Shown here: piece after piece, positions 56,671 to 64,000 of the stretch | Position numbering within the stretch: position 1 is the first letter of the stretch | Layout of the letters: each line of letters opens with the position of its first letter | Source of the DNA: a bacterium YEK0313 | Lineage (GTDB): Bacteria; Pseudomonadota; Alphaproteobacteria; Rhizobiales; Phreatobacteraceae | Length of the DNA stretch: 64,000 bases | Direction of reading: 5' to 3' | Assembly (NCBI GenBank): GCA_000751295.2 | Contig: CCMO02000001.1 | Coordinates: 1,909,501 to 1,973,500 of the forward strand | Position numbers and translations under genes: made by a program | The notes under the pieces: generated by a model | What the model saw: only the letters and a program-made list of their open reading frames with translations | Database searches by the model: none | What the model was told of the DNA's origin: nothing

Positions 56671-57417
56671 TCAGTGGCCCGGATGCAGCGCGTCGTTCAG
56701 GTAGATGCAGGTCAGGATGGTGAAGACATAGGCCTGCAGGAAGGCGACCAGCAGTTCCAGCGCGGTGAGGCCGACCGCCAGCGCCAGCGGCAGCGGCGAG
56801 AAGATGGCCCAGATGCCGGCGCCGAGCATGGAGGCGACGAAGCCCGCGAAGATCTTCAGCGCGATGTGGCCGGCCAGCATGTTGGCGAAGAGACGAACCG
56901 AGAGCGAGATCGGCCGCGACAGGAACGAGATGACCTCGATGACGACGACCAGCGGCAGCACGTAGCCGGGGACGCCCGAGGGCACGAAGAGGTGGAAGAA
57001 GTGGGAGCCGTGGGCGGCGAAGCCGTAGATCACCACGGTGAGGAACACCAGCATCGCCAGCAGGAAGGTGACGATGATGTGGCTGGTGACAGTGAAGGTG
57101 CCGGGGATGAGGCCGATCAGGTTGGCGACCAGCACGAACATGAAGAGCGAGAAGACCAGCGGGAAGAACTTCATGCCTTCGTTGCCGGCCGATTGTCGCA
57201 CCGTATTGGCGACAAATTCGTAGGATATCTCGGCCAGCGACTGCCACCTCGACGGCACCAGCGAGCGGCCGCGGGTGGACAGGAACAGGAAGCCGATGAT
57301 CACCGCGACGGTGATCGCCATGAAGGCGGCGGAATTGGTGAAGGCGATCGGGGACTCACCGATCTTGCCGAGGCTAACGAGCGGCTTGATCTCGAATTGT
57401 GCGATCGGGCTCGCCAT
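56671..57417 (-). CDS. atpB: ATP synthase Fo subunit a
   Basis: A 248-residue membrane subunit that forms the proton half-channels against the c ring. The essential Arg lies in SLSVRLFANMLAGHIALKIF; GLTALELLVAFLQAYVFTIL forms the last helix region. PIAQFEIKPLVSLGKIGESP at the N-terminus is typical of alphaproteobacterial AtpB. Follows atpI by 70 bases. Confidence 0.95.
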   Translation of the reverse strand: MASPIAQFEIKPLVSLGKIGESPIAFTNSAAFMAITVAVIIGFLFLSTRGRSLVPSRWQSLAEISYEFVANTVRQSAGNEGMKFFPLVFSLFMFVLVANLIGLIPGTFTVTSHIIVTFLLAMLVFLTVVIYGFAAHGSHFFHLFVPSGVPGYVLPLVVVIEVISFLSRPISLSVRLFANMLAGHIALKIFAGFVASMLGAGIWAIFSPLPLALAVGLTALELLVAFLQAYVFTILTCIYLNDALHPGH

Positions 57418-57487
57418 TTGTCGGCTGCTCCAAGTTCTTCATGCCACGGTCGCGAGGCCGAACCTCGCGGCGAACCGGCTGTGCGCT

Positions 57488-57847
57488 CTAGCGATCGCCC
57501 TGCCGGCTTTCGCGTTCGGCGAGCCTGAGGAGAGTGATCACCCCCGCGGCGAAGCCGAGCACGACGAAAACAATCAGACCCCAAGGTCGCGTGCCGGCGA
57601 AATGGTCGAACAACCATCCCAGGCCCGAACCCACCAGCACCGCCGAGACGAAATCGGCAGAGTAGCGGAAGCCGCGTCCCATGCCCGACGTATCGGAACC
57701 CGTCCGGCCGGCTTGGCCGCGCGCCTCGGTTCGCTTCTGCTCGAGAGCTTCGAGCCTGGATCCGAGCGCACGGCGACGCGCGTCGAGGTCGGCCTCTTCG
57801 GACGACCGCCCGCCTGCCGATCCGTCGTTCCGCTCCTCCGCCGCCAT
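57488..57847 (-). CDS. atpI: ATP synthase assembly/accessory protein AtpI
   Basis: A 119-residue protein with a charged N-terminal half and two C-terminal membrane helices (YSADFVSAVLVGSGLGWLFD and GLIVFVVLGFAAGVITLLRL). AtpI proteins help assemble the c ring or carry Mg. I chose the ATG with GGAGG five bases upstream; the longer reading up to 57958 would start inside the promoter. First gene of the Fo operon. Confidence 0.87.
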   Translation of the reverse strand: MAAEERNDGSAGGRSSEEADLDARRRALGSRLEALEQKRTEARGQAGRTGSDTSGMGRGFRYSADFVSAVLVGSGLGWLFDHFAGTRPWGLIVFVVLGFAAGVITLLRLAERESRQGDR

Positions 57848-57929
57848 TCCAGCCTCCACGGCCGGCCCGATCGGGTGTCGCAAAACCACGGAAGGACGCC
57901 GGTCTGCCACCCCCCGTAAGCCGCGGACA

Positions 57930-57958
57930 CCTATAGTGACGGGGCGAAACTGTGTCAA
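57930..57958 (-). promoter_or_regulatory. sigma-70-type promoter of the Fo operon
   Basis: On the minus strand a perfect -35 TTGACA (57953-57958) and a -10 TATAGG (57930-57935) are separated by 17 bases, about 80 bases before atpI. It is the best consensus promoter noticed in the window and agrees with high, constant expression of ATP synthase. Confidence 0.78.
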
Positions 57959-58085
57959 GGATCGGCAATTTCAGCCTAAATCACTGATTCCTTGACCATT
58001 TTTCCGTTGTTGGCGGTTCGGACTATCACCCTTGCGCCATCAAGCGACAGTCGGCCGCACAACCGCGGCCGCCGCTTCGCCCCGG

Positions 58086-60182
58086 TCATTCCGCCGCGAT
58101 CAATTGCTCGGCGCGGTCGAGATTGACGCTGACCAGGGTCGAGATGCCGCGTTCGGCCATGGTGACGCCGAACAGCCGGTTCATCCGCGCCATGGTGATC
58201 GGGTTGTGGGTGATGACCACGAAGCGCGTCTGGGTCGTGCGCGCCATTTCCTGCAGGAGGTCGCAGTAGCGCTCGACATTGGCATCGTCGAGCGGCGCGT
58301 CGACCTCGTCGAGCACGCAGATCGGCGCCGGATTGGTCAGGAACACCGCGAAGATCAGCGCGATCGCCGTCAGCGCCTGCTCGCCGCCGGACAACAGCGA
58401 CAGGGTCTGCGGCTTCTTGCCCGGCGGGCGGGCGAGAATATCGAGGCCGGCTTCGAGCGGATCGTCGGATTCGATTAGCTGCAGCTCGGCCGTGCCGCCG
58501 CCGAACAGGGTGGTGAACAGCCGCTGGAAGTTCTCGTTGACCATGGCGAAGGAGGCGAGCAGGCGCTCGCGGCCTTCGCGGTTGAGCGAACCGATACCGG
58601 CCCGGAGCTTCTTGATCGCCTCGACCAGGTCGTCGCGCTCGCGCGTCATGCCGTCGAATTGGGTCTGGATCTCGTTCAGCTCGTCGTCGGCGCGCAGATT
58701 GACGCCGCCGAGCTTTTCGCGCTCGCGCTTCAGCCGGTCGAGCGCCTCTTCCAGATCGCGGGCCGGCGGCAGCTCGGCTTCCGGCGCGAGCTCGGCGATC
58801 TTGGCGAGCGCCGCCGGCGGCGAATCGAACTTCTCGACGATCTCCTGCTCGAGCTCGCGCATGCGCGTCTGGGCCGCCTCGTGCCGGCCTTCGGCGCGCA
58901 CCAGCGCCTCGCGCGCGCCGGCCATGGAATCGAGCGCGGAGCGGGCGGCCCTGTCGGCCTCGGCCAGCGTGGTTTCGCCGGCCGTCAGCCGGTCGGCAGC
59001 GGTCTTCTGGGCGGCTTCGGCATCCTGGATGCGGCCGATCAGCGACCGGCGCTGCTCGACGAAGGTGTCGGGCGCGTCGGCGAGGGTCTGGGCCTCCTCC
59101 CGCGCCTCGCCCAGACGGCGCTCGAGATCGGCGATCTGGCGGCCGGAATTGGCCTGGCGGTCGAGCCAGGCCTTGCGGTCGGTCATGATGTCGCCGAGCC
59201 GGCGGGTGCGCATTTCCGCTTCGCGCGCGAGGCCCTGGGCATAGGCCCGCGCCTCGGCCAGCACGGCGCGATGCTGGGCGACCTCGGTGCGGGTCTCGCC
59301 GAGCGCCTTTTCCAGATGGTCGAGCCGGTCGAGATTGTCGAAGGCGCGCACGGCGTCGTCCTTGACGGTCGCCGCCTCCTCGATGCTGGCAGACAGGCGG
59401 GCCCGCGCCTCGGCGAGGGTCGCGCGCCGCGTCACCACGCCGGCCGCGGCGCGCTCGGCGCCGGCAAGCTGGTCGCGCACGCCGTCGGCGGCGCGCTGGG
59501 CGGCGCGCCAGCCGTCGCGGGCGGCCTGCTCGCGCTGGGCCGACATCTTCACCGCGCCGACCGCCTCCTCGACCGTGGCCTTCAGGGCCACGACGGTTTC
59601 GCGGGCGGCGACGAGGTCTCTTTCGATGTCGACGAGGCGGTTGCGCTCGGCAAGCCGCCGCGCGGCGGCGGTCGGCGCATTGGCCGCCACCACGAAGCCG
59701 TCCCAGCGCCAGAGGTCGCCGTCCCTGGACACCAGGCGCTGGCCGGGCAGCAGGGACTTGGCGAGGCGCGCGCCGTCGGCCTTGGCGACGACACCGATCT
59801 GGGCGAGGCGGCGGGCGAGCTCGAGCGGCGCATCGACATGGGCGGCGAGCGGCTCGACGCCGGCCGGCAGGGCGGCATCACCGGTCGCGTCCGCGCCGCC
59901 CCAGCGCTGCGGCGAATCGGCCGCCGTCGGCGCGTCGAGATCGTCGCCGAGTGCCGCGCCGAGCGCGGTTTCATAACCTTTGGCGACCCGGATCGCCTCC
60001 AGCACCGGCGGGAAGGCCGAGTCGTGGGCGACATTGAGCACCTTGGCGAGCGTGCGCGCCTCGGTGTCGAGATGCTGCACCTGGCGCTCGGCATCGGCGA
60101 GCGGCCGCCGCGCCTCGGCCTCGAGGTCGCGGGCCTCGGCATGGGCCTGTTCGGCTTCGGCGGCCTCGGCCTCGGCCTGCGC
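58086..60182 (-). pseudogene. smc: chromosome segregation ATPase SMC, C-terminal part only
   Basis: About 698 residues of an SMC protein, against roughly 1150 expected. Present: the hinge (VLNVAHDSAFPPVLEAIRVA, GYETALGAALGDDLDAP, RLVSRDGDLWRWDGFVVAAN), the second coiled-coil arm, and the C-terminal head with LSLLSGGEQALTAIALIFAV (signature), ICVLDEVDAPLDDANVERY (Walker B) and THNPITMARMNRLFGVTMAE. Missing: about 450 N-terminal residues, including the Walker A lobe and first coiled-coil arm. At about 60165-60190 the sequence passes directly into an acyl-CoA dehydrogenase gene on the other strand. The fragment could not form an ATPase head. Either a real rearrangement or a chimeric contig. Confidence 0.85.
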
Positions 60183-61031
60183 GAGGCCGCCGTCATTGCC
60201 GGCGAGGTCGGGCGGGCGCTCGCGCCCGGGCCCTATCTCGCCAATGTCGTTCTGCTGCCGCTGCTCGGCCGCAGCGCCGAGCCATGGCTGGTCGATCTGG
60301 TCGCCGGGGCCACCGCCGGCGCGCGCTTCGTCACGGTGCTCGAGCGTGACCTGCGGCATGGACCGGACGCGCGCCTCCTCGCGGAGCACGGCAGCGGGAC
60401 GAGGCCGCTCGTGATCCTTGATGCTCCGGCGCGCGATGGCGGAGCCATGGAAGTCCGGCTGATCGAGGCGCCGCGGTTCGAGGAACGCCAGCCCTTCGAT
60501 CCGACCTGTCCCGTTGCCGAACTCGACGGTGCCGAGCGCTACAGGGCCGATGCAGCGGTCCGGATCGCGCCGGAGCTGACGGCCGACGTCCTGGCCGCGG
60601 CCCGGCTCTGGATCGCCGCGGAACTGCTCGGCCTCGCCGAGCGGGCAGGGGACATGTCGATCGCCCATGCCGGTACCCGCCGTCAGTTCGGCGGCCCGAT
60701 CGGGGCGCATCAGGCGGTCAAGCACCGGATCGTCGACGATTATGTCCTGCGGCAGAATGCTGCGGCCATCCTCGCCGAGGCGGTGCAGGCCTTCGATGCC
60801 GGCCGCGGCGACCGGTTCCTGCTCGGCCATGCCGCGCGGGTCGCCGCCAGCGATGCCGCCATGGCCTCGACGGCGCATTGCATCCAGGTGCACGGTGCGT
60901 TCGGCTTTTCGGCCGAAAGTCCGATCCATCTGGCCTATAAACGGGCCCGCCGGCTCGTCGCGAGCTTCGGCGACACGGCCGCGAGCCGCATGTGGATCGC
61001 CGGTGCCATCATCGAGGAGGCTGCCGCATGA
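60180..61031 (+). pseudogene. acyl-CoA dehydrogenase, N-terminus lost at the smc junction
   Basis: About 283 residues of an acyl-CoA dehydrogenase, which should be 360-380. It enters in mid-domain at REAAVIAGEVGRALAPGPYL, continues through the middle domain (YRADAAVRIAPELTADVL) and the helical C-domain (AGTRRQFGGPIGAHQAVKHR, IQVHGAFGFSAESPIHLAYK). Roughly 80-90 N-terminal residues are absent; upstream bases are the antisense of smc. An in-frame ATG at 60141 lies in the smc-derived part and would not supply the missing fold. Its stop overlaps the IclR gene start as ATGA, so the 3' neighbourhood is native. Confidence 0.83.
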
Positions 61032-61822
61032 CCAAGACGCCGGGTGGTCGGCAGGACGGTGTCCAGGCCATCCGTCGGGCGACGCAGATCCTGTCCGCCA
61101 TTGCCCGTCGCAGTCCGTCCGGCATGGGGCTGGCCGAATTGTCGCGACGCACCGAGCTGTCGCACCCGACCGTCCGCCGCATTCTGCGCGGCTTGATGGA
61201 GGAGCGGCTGGTCGTCCAGGAGGAGGCCTCCAAACGCTACCATCTCGGGCCGCTGATCTTCGAGTTCGGCCTGTGCACGACCCACCAGAGTGCGCTGGTG
61301 CGACAGGCGCGCCCGGCGCTCGAACGCCTGTCCGCGGCGACCGAGGATACGGTCTACCTGATGGCGCGTTCGGGCACGGATGCGGTCTGCCTCGACCGCA
61401 TCGAGGGCACCTATCCGATCCGCGTGGTCACGACCGGCATTGGCGACCGCCGTCCGCTCGGCATCGGCGCGGTCGGGCTCGCCATCCTGTCGCGGCTCGA
61501 GGAGACCGAAATCAATGCGGTGCTGCGCGAGAACGAGCGGGACTATGAGCACTATGGGCTCAAGCTCGCCGATCTCAGGACCGCGATCTGGGCATCACGC
61601 GAGCGTGGCTACGGTGTTTCGGACAGCCTTCTGACCGAAGGCGTCGGCGGCATCGGCCTTGCCATCGTCTCCGCCAGCGGCTCGCCGATTGCCGGCATCA
61701 GCATCGCCTCGGTGTCCGAACGCGTCTTCGGGCCCCGGCTCGAGCGGAACCTGGCGCTCCTGCGGCAGGAGGTCGACGCGATCTCGGAAGAGCTGAAGAA
61801 CTATCTGCTGCTGCTCAAATAG
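61028..61822 (+). CDS. IclR-family transcriptional regulator
   Basis: A 264-residue regulator. The winged helix occupies about residues 10-75 (QAIRRATQILSAIARRSPSG, GLAELSRRTELSHPTVRRIL), followed by the IclR effector domain with TEDTVYLMARSGTDAVCLDR and RPLGIGAVGLAILSRLEE. The ATG overlaps the acyl-CoA dehydrogenase stop by four bases, so the two form an operon and it probably controls that acyl-CoA pathway. It could also be tested against the PcaR-like site, though it is 25 kb away. Confidence 0.88.
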   Translation: MTKTPGGRQDGVQAIRRATQILSAIARRSPSGMGLAELSRRTELSHPTVRRILRGLMEERLVVQEEASKRYHLGPLIFEFGLCTTHQSALVRQARPALERLSAATEDTVYLMARSGTDAVCLDRIEGTYPIRVVTTGIGDRRPLGIGAVGLAILSRLEETEINAVLRENERDYEHYGLKLADLRTAIWASRERGYGVSDSLLTEGVGGIGLAIVSASGSPIAGISIASVSERVFGPRLERNLALLRQEVDAISEELKNYLLLLK

Positions 61823-61898
61823 CCAGGGCGGCGCACGGCCGGAGACGGTCCCTCGCACGTCCTCGCGACGCCGCGTGGAGCGTTGCCGCCATGGCGGC

Positions 61899-62372
61899 TC
61901 AGGCGGCAGCCTCGTCGTTCGGAATGCCATAGGCCGCGAGCGCCGAGTTGCGATAGCGCCGGTCGAAAGTCACTTCCTGGCCGAGCCATGCCGGTCGCTC
62001 GAACGTCTCGTCGACATGGTCGAGCTCGATCTCGGCGATGATCAGGCCTTTGAGGGACCCCTCGAACTCGTCGATTTCCCACAATTTTCCGGCGTAGGTC
62101 ACCTCGTGCCGGACCTTGTCGATCGCCTGATGGCAGCAGAGCTGCAAAAGCCCCCGGGCATCGGCGGCCGGGATCTCATATTCGAATTCCTCGCGGGCGG
62201 GTTCATCGAGATCGGCCTTGATGGTCAGCGTCGCCCGCCCGTCGGCGAGCCTGACGCGGGCCGACGAGGTCGGCGAGACGAAGAGGTAGCCTTGCTGGAT
62301 CCGGCGAGGCTTGGCACCACGCCGCCAGGTATCGCCGACGACGAGGAACTTGCGCTCGATTTCGATGGCCAT
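61899..62372 (-). CDS. CYTH domain protein (inorganic triphosphatase-like)
   Basis: A 157-residue single-domain CYTH protein. The signature EIERKFLV gives the ExExK motif (Glu4, Glu6, Lys8). Further charged tunnel strands: IQQGYLFVSPTSSARVRLAD, ATLTIKADLDEPAREEFEYE, KVRHEVTYAGKLWEIDEFEG and GLIIAEIELDHVDETFERP. Homologues hydrolyse tripolyphosphate or nucleoside triphosphates; some are cyclases. Stand-alone gene. Confidence 0.9.
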   Translation of the reverse strand: MAIEIERKFLVVGDTWRRGAKPRRIQQGYLFVSPTSSARVRLADGRATLTIKADLDEPAREEFEYEIPAADARGLLQLCCHQAIDKVRHEVTYAGKLWEIDEFEGSLKGLIIAEIELDHVDETFERPAWLGQEVTFDRRYRNSALAAYGIPNDEAAA

Positions 62373-62543
62373 GGGGGAAGCCGCCTTCGATCGACCGGGG
62401 AGCCCGGACGGGCCAATGTGACCGTTGACGGCGCGGCGGGCAAGCTACCCTGGGTAGATTTGAGCTGCGGCTTCGCGGCTGTTCGCCATTGCCCGGCGGC
62501 CCCGGTCAATGTTCAGATGACGTGCGTCCTACCGGAGCCTCCC

Positions 62544-63176
62544 ATGACGATCGGTCTGTTCTTCGCAACGCTTGCCGCGGCGATGATCTATATTCTCACC
62601 CCCGGGCCTGCCTTTCTCGCACTTTTTGCGCTCTCGGCGAGCCGCGGGCGTGGCGCCGGAGCCCTGTTCGTCGCCGGCCACCTCGTCGGCGACATTCTCT
62701 GGGGCACGCTGGCGCTCGCGGCCATTGTCGGCGTCAACCAGCTCGGCCCGATGCTGTTCGAGGCGCTGGGCCTGTTCTGCGGGCTCTATCTCATCTGGCT
62801 CGGCATCCGGGCGGTGCTGAGCCGGGAGGCCGCCGGCATGGCTGTGGTCGGCGCGAGCCATCCCTTGACCGCCGGCCTCGTCTTCGGCCTGACCAACCCG
62901 AAGGCCTATCCGGTGTCGGTCGCCATGTTCACCGTCCTGGTCGGCCATTATTCCGGCCTCCTGACCTGGGACATGGCGCCGCTCGTCATGGCGGTGGCCT
63001 TTGTCGGCTTCATCCTGGCCGACCTCATCCTGGTGGCGATCGCCGGTCTCGACCTCGTCCGCCGGTTCTTCCTGCGCCACGGCCTGATCGTCACCAGGGT
63101 GGTGGGGGTCACCTTCGTGCTGTTCGGCACCAAGTCGATCGGCGATGCGGTCGCGAGCTATCGCGCGAGGGCGTAG
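62544..63176 (+). CDS. LysE/RhtB-family amino-acid exporter
   Basis: A 210-residue membrane transporter. After IGLFFATLAAAMIYILTPGP comes SRGRGAGALFVAGHLVGDIL in place of the usual G-R motif, then five more hydrophobic segments, with LTNPKAYPVSVAMFTVLVGH corresponding to the NPK signature of RhtB proteins. It belongs to the same family as the gene at 41874 but is not a close copy. Substrate not predictable. Confidence 0.87.
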   Translation: MTIGLFFATLAAAMIYILTPGPAFLALFALSASRGRGAGALFVAGHLVGDILWGTLALAAIVGVNQLGPMLFEALGLFCGLYLIWLGIRAVLSREAAGMAVVGASHPLTAGLVFGLTNPKAYPVSVAMFTVLVGHYSGLLTWDMAPLVMAVAFVGFILADLILVAIAGLDLVRRFFLRHGLIVTRVVGVTFVLFGTKSIGDAVASYRARA

Positions 63177-63209
63177 CCGCGGCGCGCGATTCCGGCTAAT
63201 CCGCGCGGC

Positions 63210-64000
63210 ATGAAACCGTTCGATCGCCTTTCGCCCGATCCGGCGCGCGCCGCGCTCGCCGTGATCCTCGCCTTCACGGCGCTGCGCGTCGTGTTCGCGG
63301 CCCTTCTCGGCTTCGGCGTCGACGAAAGCTATACGCTCGGCCAGGCGCGCCATCTCAGCCTGTCCTATTTCGACCATCCCCCGCTTCATATCTGGCTCGC
63401 CCATGCGGCGATGAAGCTGTTCGGCACGAGCTGGGCCGTCCGCCTGCCCTTCGTCCTGCTGTTCGCGGCGACCTCTTGGCTGATGTTCCGCCTGACCGAA
63501 CGGCTGTTCGGCGCACCGGCCGGCCTCTGGGCCACCTTCAGCCTCAATGTCTCGGTGTTCTTTCTTGCCTCGCCCGGCACCTGGGTGGTGCCGGACGGGC
63601 CGCTCCTGTTCTGCCTCGCCGCCGGCGTTCTGGCGCTGGCGCGGCTGTTCTTTCCCGCCGACGGCGAACATCCCTCGGTCTGGGGTGCCTGGACCCTTGC
63701 CGGCCTCGCCTTCGGCCTCGCCGGGCTTTCGAAATATTCCGCGATCTTCGTCGTCGCCGGCCTTGCCCTGTTCCTGGTCGCGACCGGGCACCGGCGCCAG
63801 CTGCTCCACCCTGCGCCCTATCTCGGCGCGCTGATCGCGGCGGTGGTCGTCAGCCCGGTCATCCTGTGGAACATGGGCCACGATTGGGCCTCGCTGAAGT
63901 TCCAGGCCGGCCGGGGCGGCGGCAAGGGCCTGACGCTGACGGCCTTCGCGCAGATGGTGGTCGGCCAGTTCGTCTGGCTCGCGCCCTGGGTCGCCGTGCC
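63210..64000 (+). CDS. GT39/ArnT-like membrane glycosyltransferase, 3' end outside window
   Basis: The first 263 residues of a polytopic GT-C glycosyltransferase that uses a polyprenyl-phosphate sugar donor. The catalytic acidic loop is FGVDESYTLGQARHLSLSYF with DHPPLHIWLAH, followed by RLPFVLLFAATSWLMFRLTE and repeated hydrophobic helices (LAGLAFGLAGLSKYSAIFVV). Such enzymes modify lipid A, cell-wall glycans or proteins. The stop lies beyond base 64000. Start chosen at the ATG 34 bases after the lysE-type stop. Confidence 0.85.
   Translation, partial: MKPFDRLSPDPARAALAVILAFTALRVVFAALLGFGVDESYTLGQARHLSLSYFDHPPLHIWLAHAAMKLFGTSWAVRLPFVLLFAATSWLMFRLTERLFGAPAGLWATFSLNVSVFFLASPGTWVVPDGPLLFCLAAGVLALARLFFPADGEHPSVWGAWTLAGLAFGLAGLSKYSAIFVVAGLALFLVATGHRRQLLHPAPYLGALIAAVVVSPVILWNMGHDWASLKFQAGRGGGKGLTLTAFAQMVVGQFVWLAPWVAV

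Noticed and set aside
58659..60179. Long plus-strand open frame in register with the acyl-CoA dehydrogenase, opposite smc.
   Set aside because: It is the exact antisense of SMC coiled-coil codons; the protein has no acyl-CoA dehydrogenase features before the junction.
60141..60182. ATG at 60141 as a genuine start that would make the acyl-CoA dehydrogenase complete.
   Set aside because: It adds only 13 residues derived from smc antisense, whereas the family needs 80-90 more residues of N-terminal domain.

Overview
The window is high-GC, densely coded DNA from an alphaproteobacterium, most likely of the order Hyphomicrobiales (Rhizobiales). The pointers are an Fo-ATPase operon with a divided b/b' pair and no F1 genes beside it, the pmbA-cysQ-DUF4170-DUF374-waaA-lpxK-DUF2093 block, the Tim44-like/mltA/smr block, and DUF6101. 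A Phreatobacter- or Bosea-like genus is possible but cannot be fixed by reading alone.

Layout. (1) 1-18.7 kb is a catabolic island: the edge of a TRAP transporter gene, a divergent AraC regulator, then an almost continuous plus-strand run of acyl-CoA dehydrogenase, GST-like protein, biotin-dependent acyl-CoA carboxylase (both subunits), enoyl-CoA hydratase, a DUF849/BKACE cleavage enzyme, a complete LivHMGF-type ABC transporter, an acyl-CoA ligase, and two near-identical binding proteins flanking a second acyl-CoA dehydrogenase. It reads as import, CoA activation, dehydrogenation, carboxylation, hydration and cleavage of one organic acid. (2) 18.7-25.2 kb holds a YejA-like binding protein, a divergent Lrp/AceE-like pair that recalls mdeR/mdeB, and a secreted RNase T2. 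(3) 25.3-29.9 kb holds smr, mltA and a Tim44-domain gene, a vapBC toxin-antitoxin pair and a secreted unknown. (4) 30-35.6 kb is a dipeptide-type ABC transporter. (5) 36.1-41.8 kb is a beta-ketoadipate cluster (pcaIJF, pcaHG) split by an intact IS3-family element. (6) 41.9-52.6 kb is housekeeping: mutY, a DciA-like gene, lspA and the lipid A/Kdo block. (7) 52.9-58 kb holds DUF6101, two DsbA-like thioredoxins, a strong bidirectional terminator and the Fo operon atpI-B-E-F'-F. (8) 58.1-64 kb holds the C-terminal part of smc, joined head to head with an acyl-CoA dehydrogenase that lacks its N-terminus, then IclR, CYTH, LysE and a GT39 enzyme cut by the window edge.

Two things stand out. The first is the 1.9-18.7 kb gene set, which resembles the liu/atu (leucine/isoprenoid) carboxylation pathway but has a DUF849 enzyme in place of an HMG-CoA lyase gene and its own transporter. 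The second is four lesions in otherwise well-conserved genes: a +1 frameshift in smr, a +1 frameshift in the dipeptide binding protein, an out-of-frame apparent deletion in lpxK, and the smc/acyl-CoA dehydrogenase junction. Since smc and lpxK are normally needed, sequencing or assembly error must be excluded before a biological reading. No tRNA, rRNA or CRISPR array was seen.
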